NCBI GenBank assembly: GCA_002381695.1 | Contig: DFXM01000039.1 | Coordinates: 164,121 to 228,120, forward strand | DNA from: Clostridium sp. UBA4108 | GTDB lineage: Bacteria; Bacillota; Clostridia; Clostridiales; Clostridiaceae | Direction of reading: 5' to 3' | DNA: 64,000 nucleotides | Part shown: in pieces, positions 63,821-64,000 of the stretch | How the letters are laid out: each line of letters starts with the position of its first letter | Numbering within the stretch: the stretch's first letter is position 1 | Notes under the pieces: generated by a model | Told to the model about the DNA's origin: nothing | Database searches by the model: none | Seen by the model: the letters and a program-made list of their open reading frames with translations, nothing else | Translations under genes and position numbers: made by a program

Positions 63821-64000
63821 TAGGTGAAAAGCTTAAACAGTTAGTTTCAGTATACAATTGAACATTATTAATGCCTGTTACATTAATACAATCTAGCTGA
63901 CAAAGATTATTTTTATTATAAACACAACTATTTACTTTACATATCAAGCAATGGCATTCCTCACCACCGTTGGTACTATTAGTTAAATCACTATAGTTTC
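63816..64000 (-). CDS. DUF1540 protein, C-terminal part (cut by window edge)
   Basis: About 61 codons of a leftward frame that continues beyond the right edge. The visible sequence is cysteine-rich with the DUF1540 spacing: CHCLICKVNSCVYNKNNLCQ, then LDCINVTG and TETNCLSFSP. DUF1540 proteins are small, often sporulation-linked and possibly metal-binding in clostridia; their function is unknown. The start lies outside the window. Confidence 0.75.
   Translation of the reverse strand, partial: NYSDLTNSTNGGEECHCLICKVNSCVYNKNNLCQLDCINVTGINNVQLYTETNCLSFSPI

Noticed and set aside
1..64000. CRISPR arrays, tRNA/rRNA genes, insertion sequences or prophage
   Set aside because: No regularly spaced repeats, tRNA-like cloverleaf, rRNA sequence, transposase or phage gene was seen on reading both strands; a covariance or profile search could still find something small.

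Overview
The window is AT-rich, dense with genes and strongly strand-biased. Almost everything reads rightward; the exceptions are ychF, the NFACT gene and a fragment at the right edge. Gene content and order are those of an endospore-forming, anaerobic-type Firmicute of the Clostridium group: a complete spoIIIAA-AH operon, spoIVB, spo0A, spoIIM, two SpoVD/PBP2B-type transpeptidases, a MurE with the diaminopimelate signature, frequent TTG/GTG starts and strong Shine-Dalgarno sites. The species cannot be named from the sequence alone. No tRNA, rRNA, IS element, phage gene or CRISPR array was seen.

Layout. 1-1.3 kb: the tail of a Lon-type protease and ychF, facing each other across a shared terminator. 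1.6-17.7 kb: a division and cell-wall (dcw) supercluster, rsmH-ftsL-PBP-spoVD-murE-murF-mraY-ftsW, then divIB-DUF881-sbp-DUF881, then ylmE-sepF-ylmH-divIVA. It lacks murD, murG, ftsA and ftsZ. 17.9-23.3 kb: mtnN, a DAHP synthase, a DksA/TraR-like zinc protein, lspA, rluD-type synthase, pyrR and a THUMP methyltransferase, ending in a patch of small hairpin repeats. 23.6-26.4 kb: an NFACT (RqcH-like) gene on the minus strand, then dapF. 26.5-32.5 kb: a compact type IV pilus-like operon (pilB, pilC, four prepilin-like proteins, PilM/N/O-like genes). 32.6-35.4 kb: a methionine ABC transporter under a SAM-I riboswitch. 35.8-41.7 kb: efp and spoIIIAA-AH. 41.9-55.5 kb: the conserved asp23-nusB-folD-xseA-xseB-ispA-[OLE RNA-oapA]-dxs-tlyA-nadK-argR-recN-spoIVB-spo0A series. 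55.8-64 kb: two unrecognised small membrane proteins, spoIIM, nucleoside catabolism (deoB-punA-pdp), a D,D-carboxypeptidase, a MATE transporter and the end of a DUF1540 protein.

The most striking element is an approximately 585-nt structured RNA between ispA and dxs. Its position, size, closing stem and following gene identify it as OLE RNA (ornate, large, extremophilic) with its membrane partner OapA. The family has been described before, but its presence here matters for the biology of this organism.

Less explained signals are: a pilM-like gene whose only well-placed start codon is ATA; a pdp gene whose Shine-Dalgarno is separated from its ATG by a perfect hairpin; a chain of small hairpins at 23.3-23.5 kb; a 104-nt near-palindrome between efp and spoIIIAA; a perfect 32-bp palindrome before lspA; and a sigma-H-like promoter whose -10 overlaps a 0A box at spo0A. 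These are sequence observations and have not been tested.
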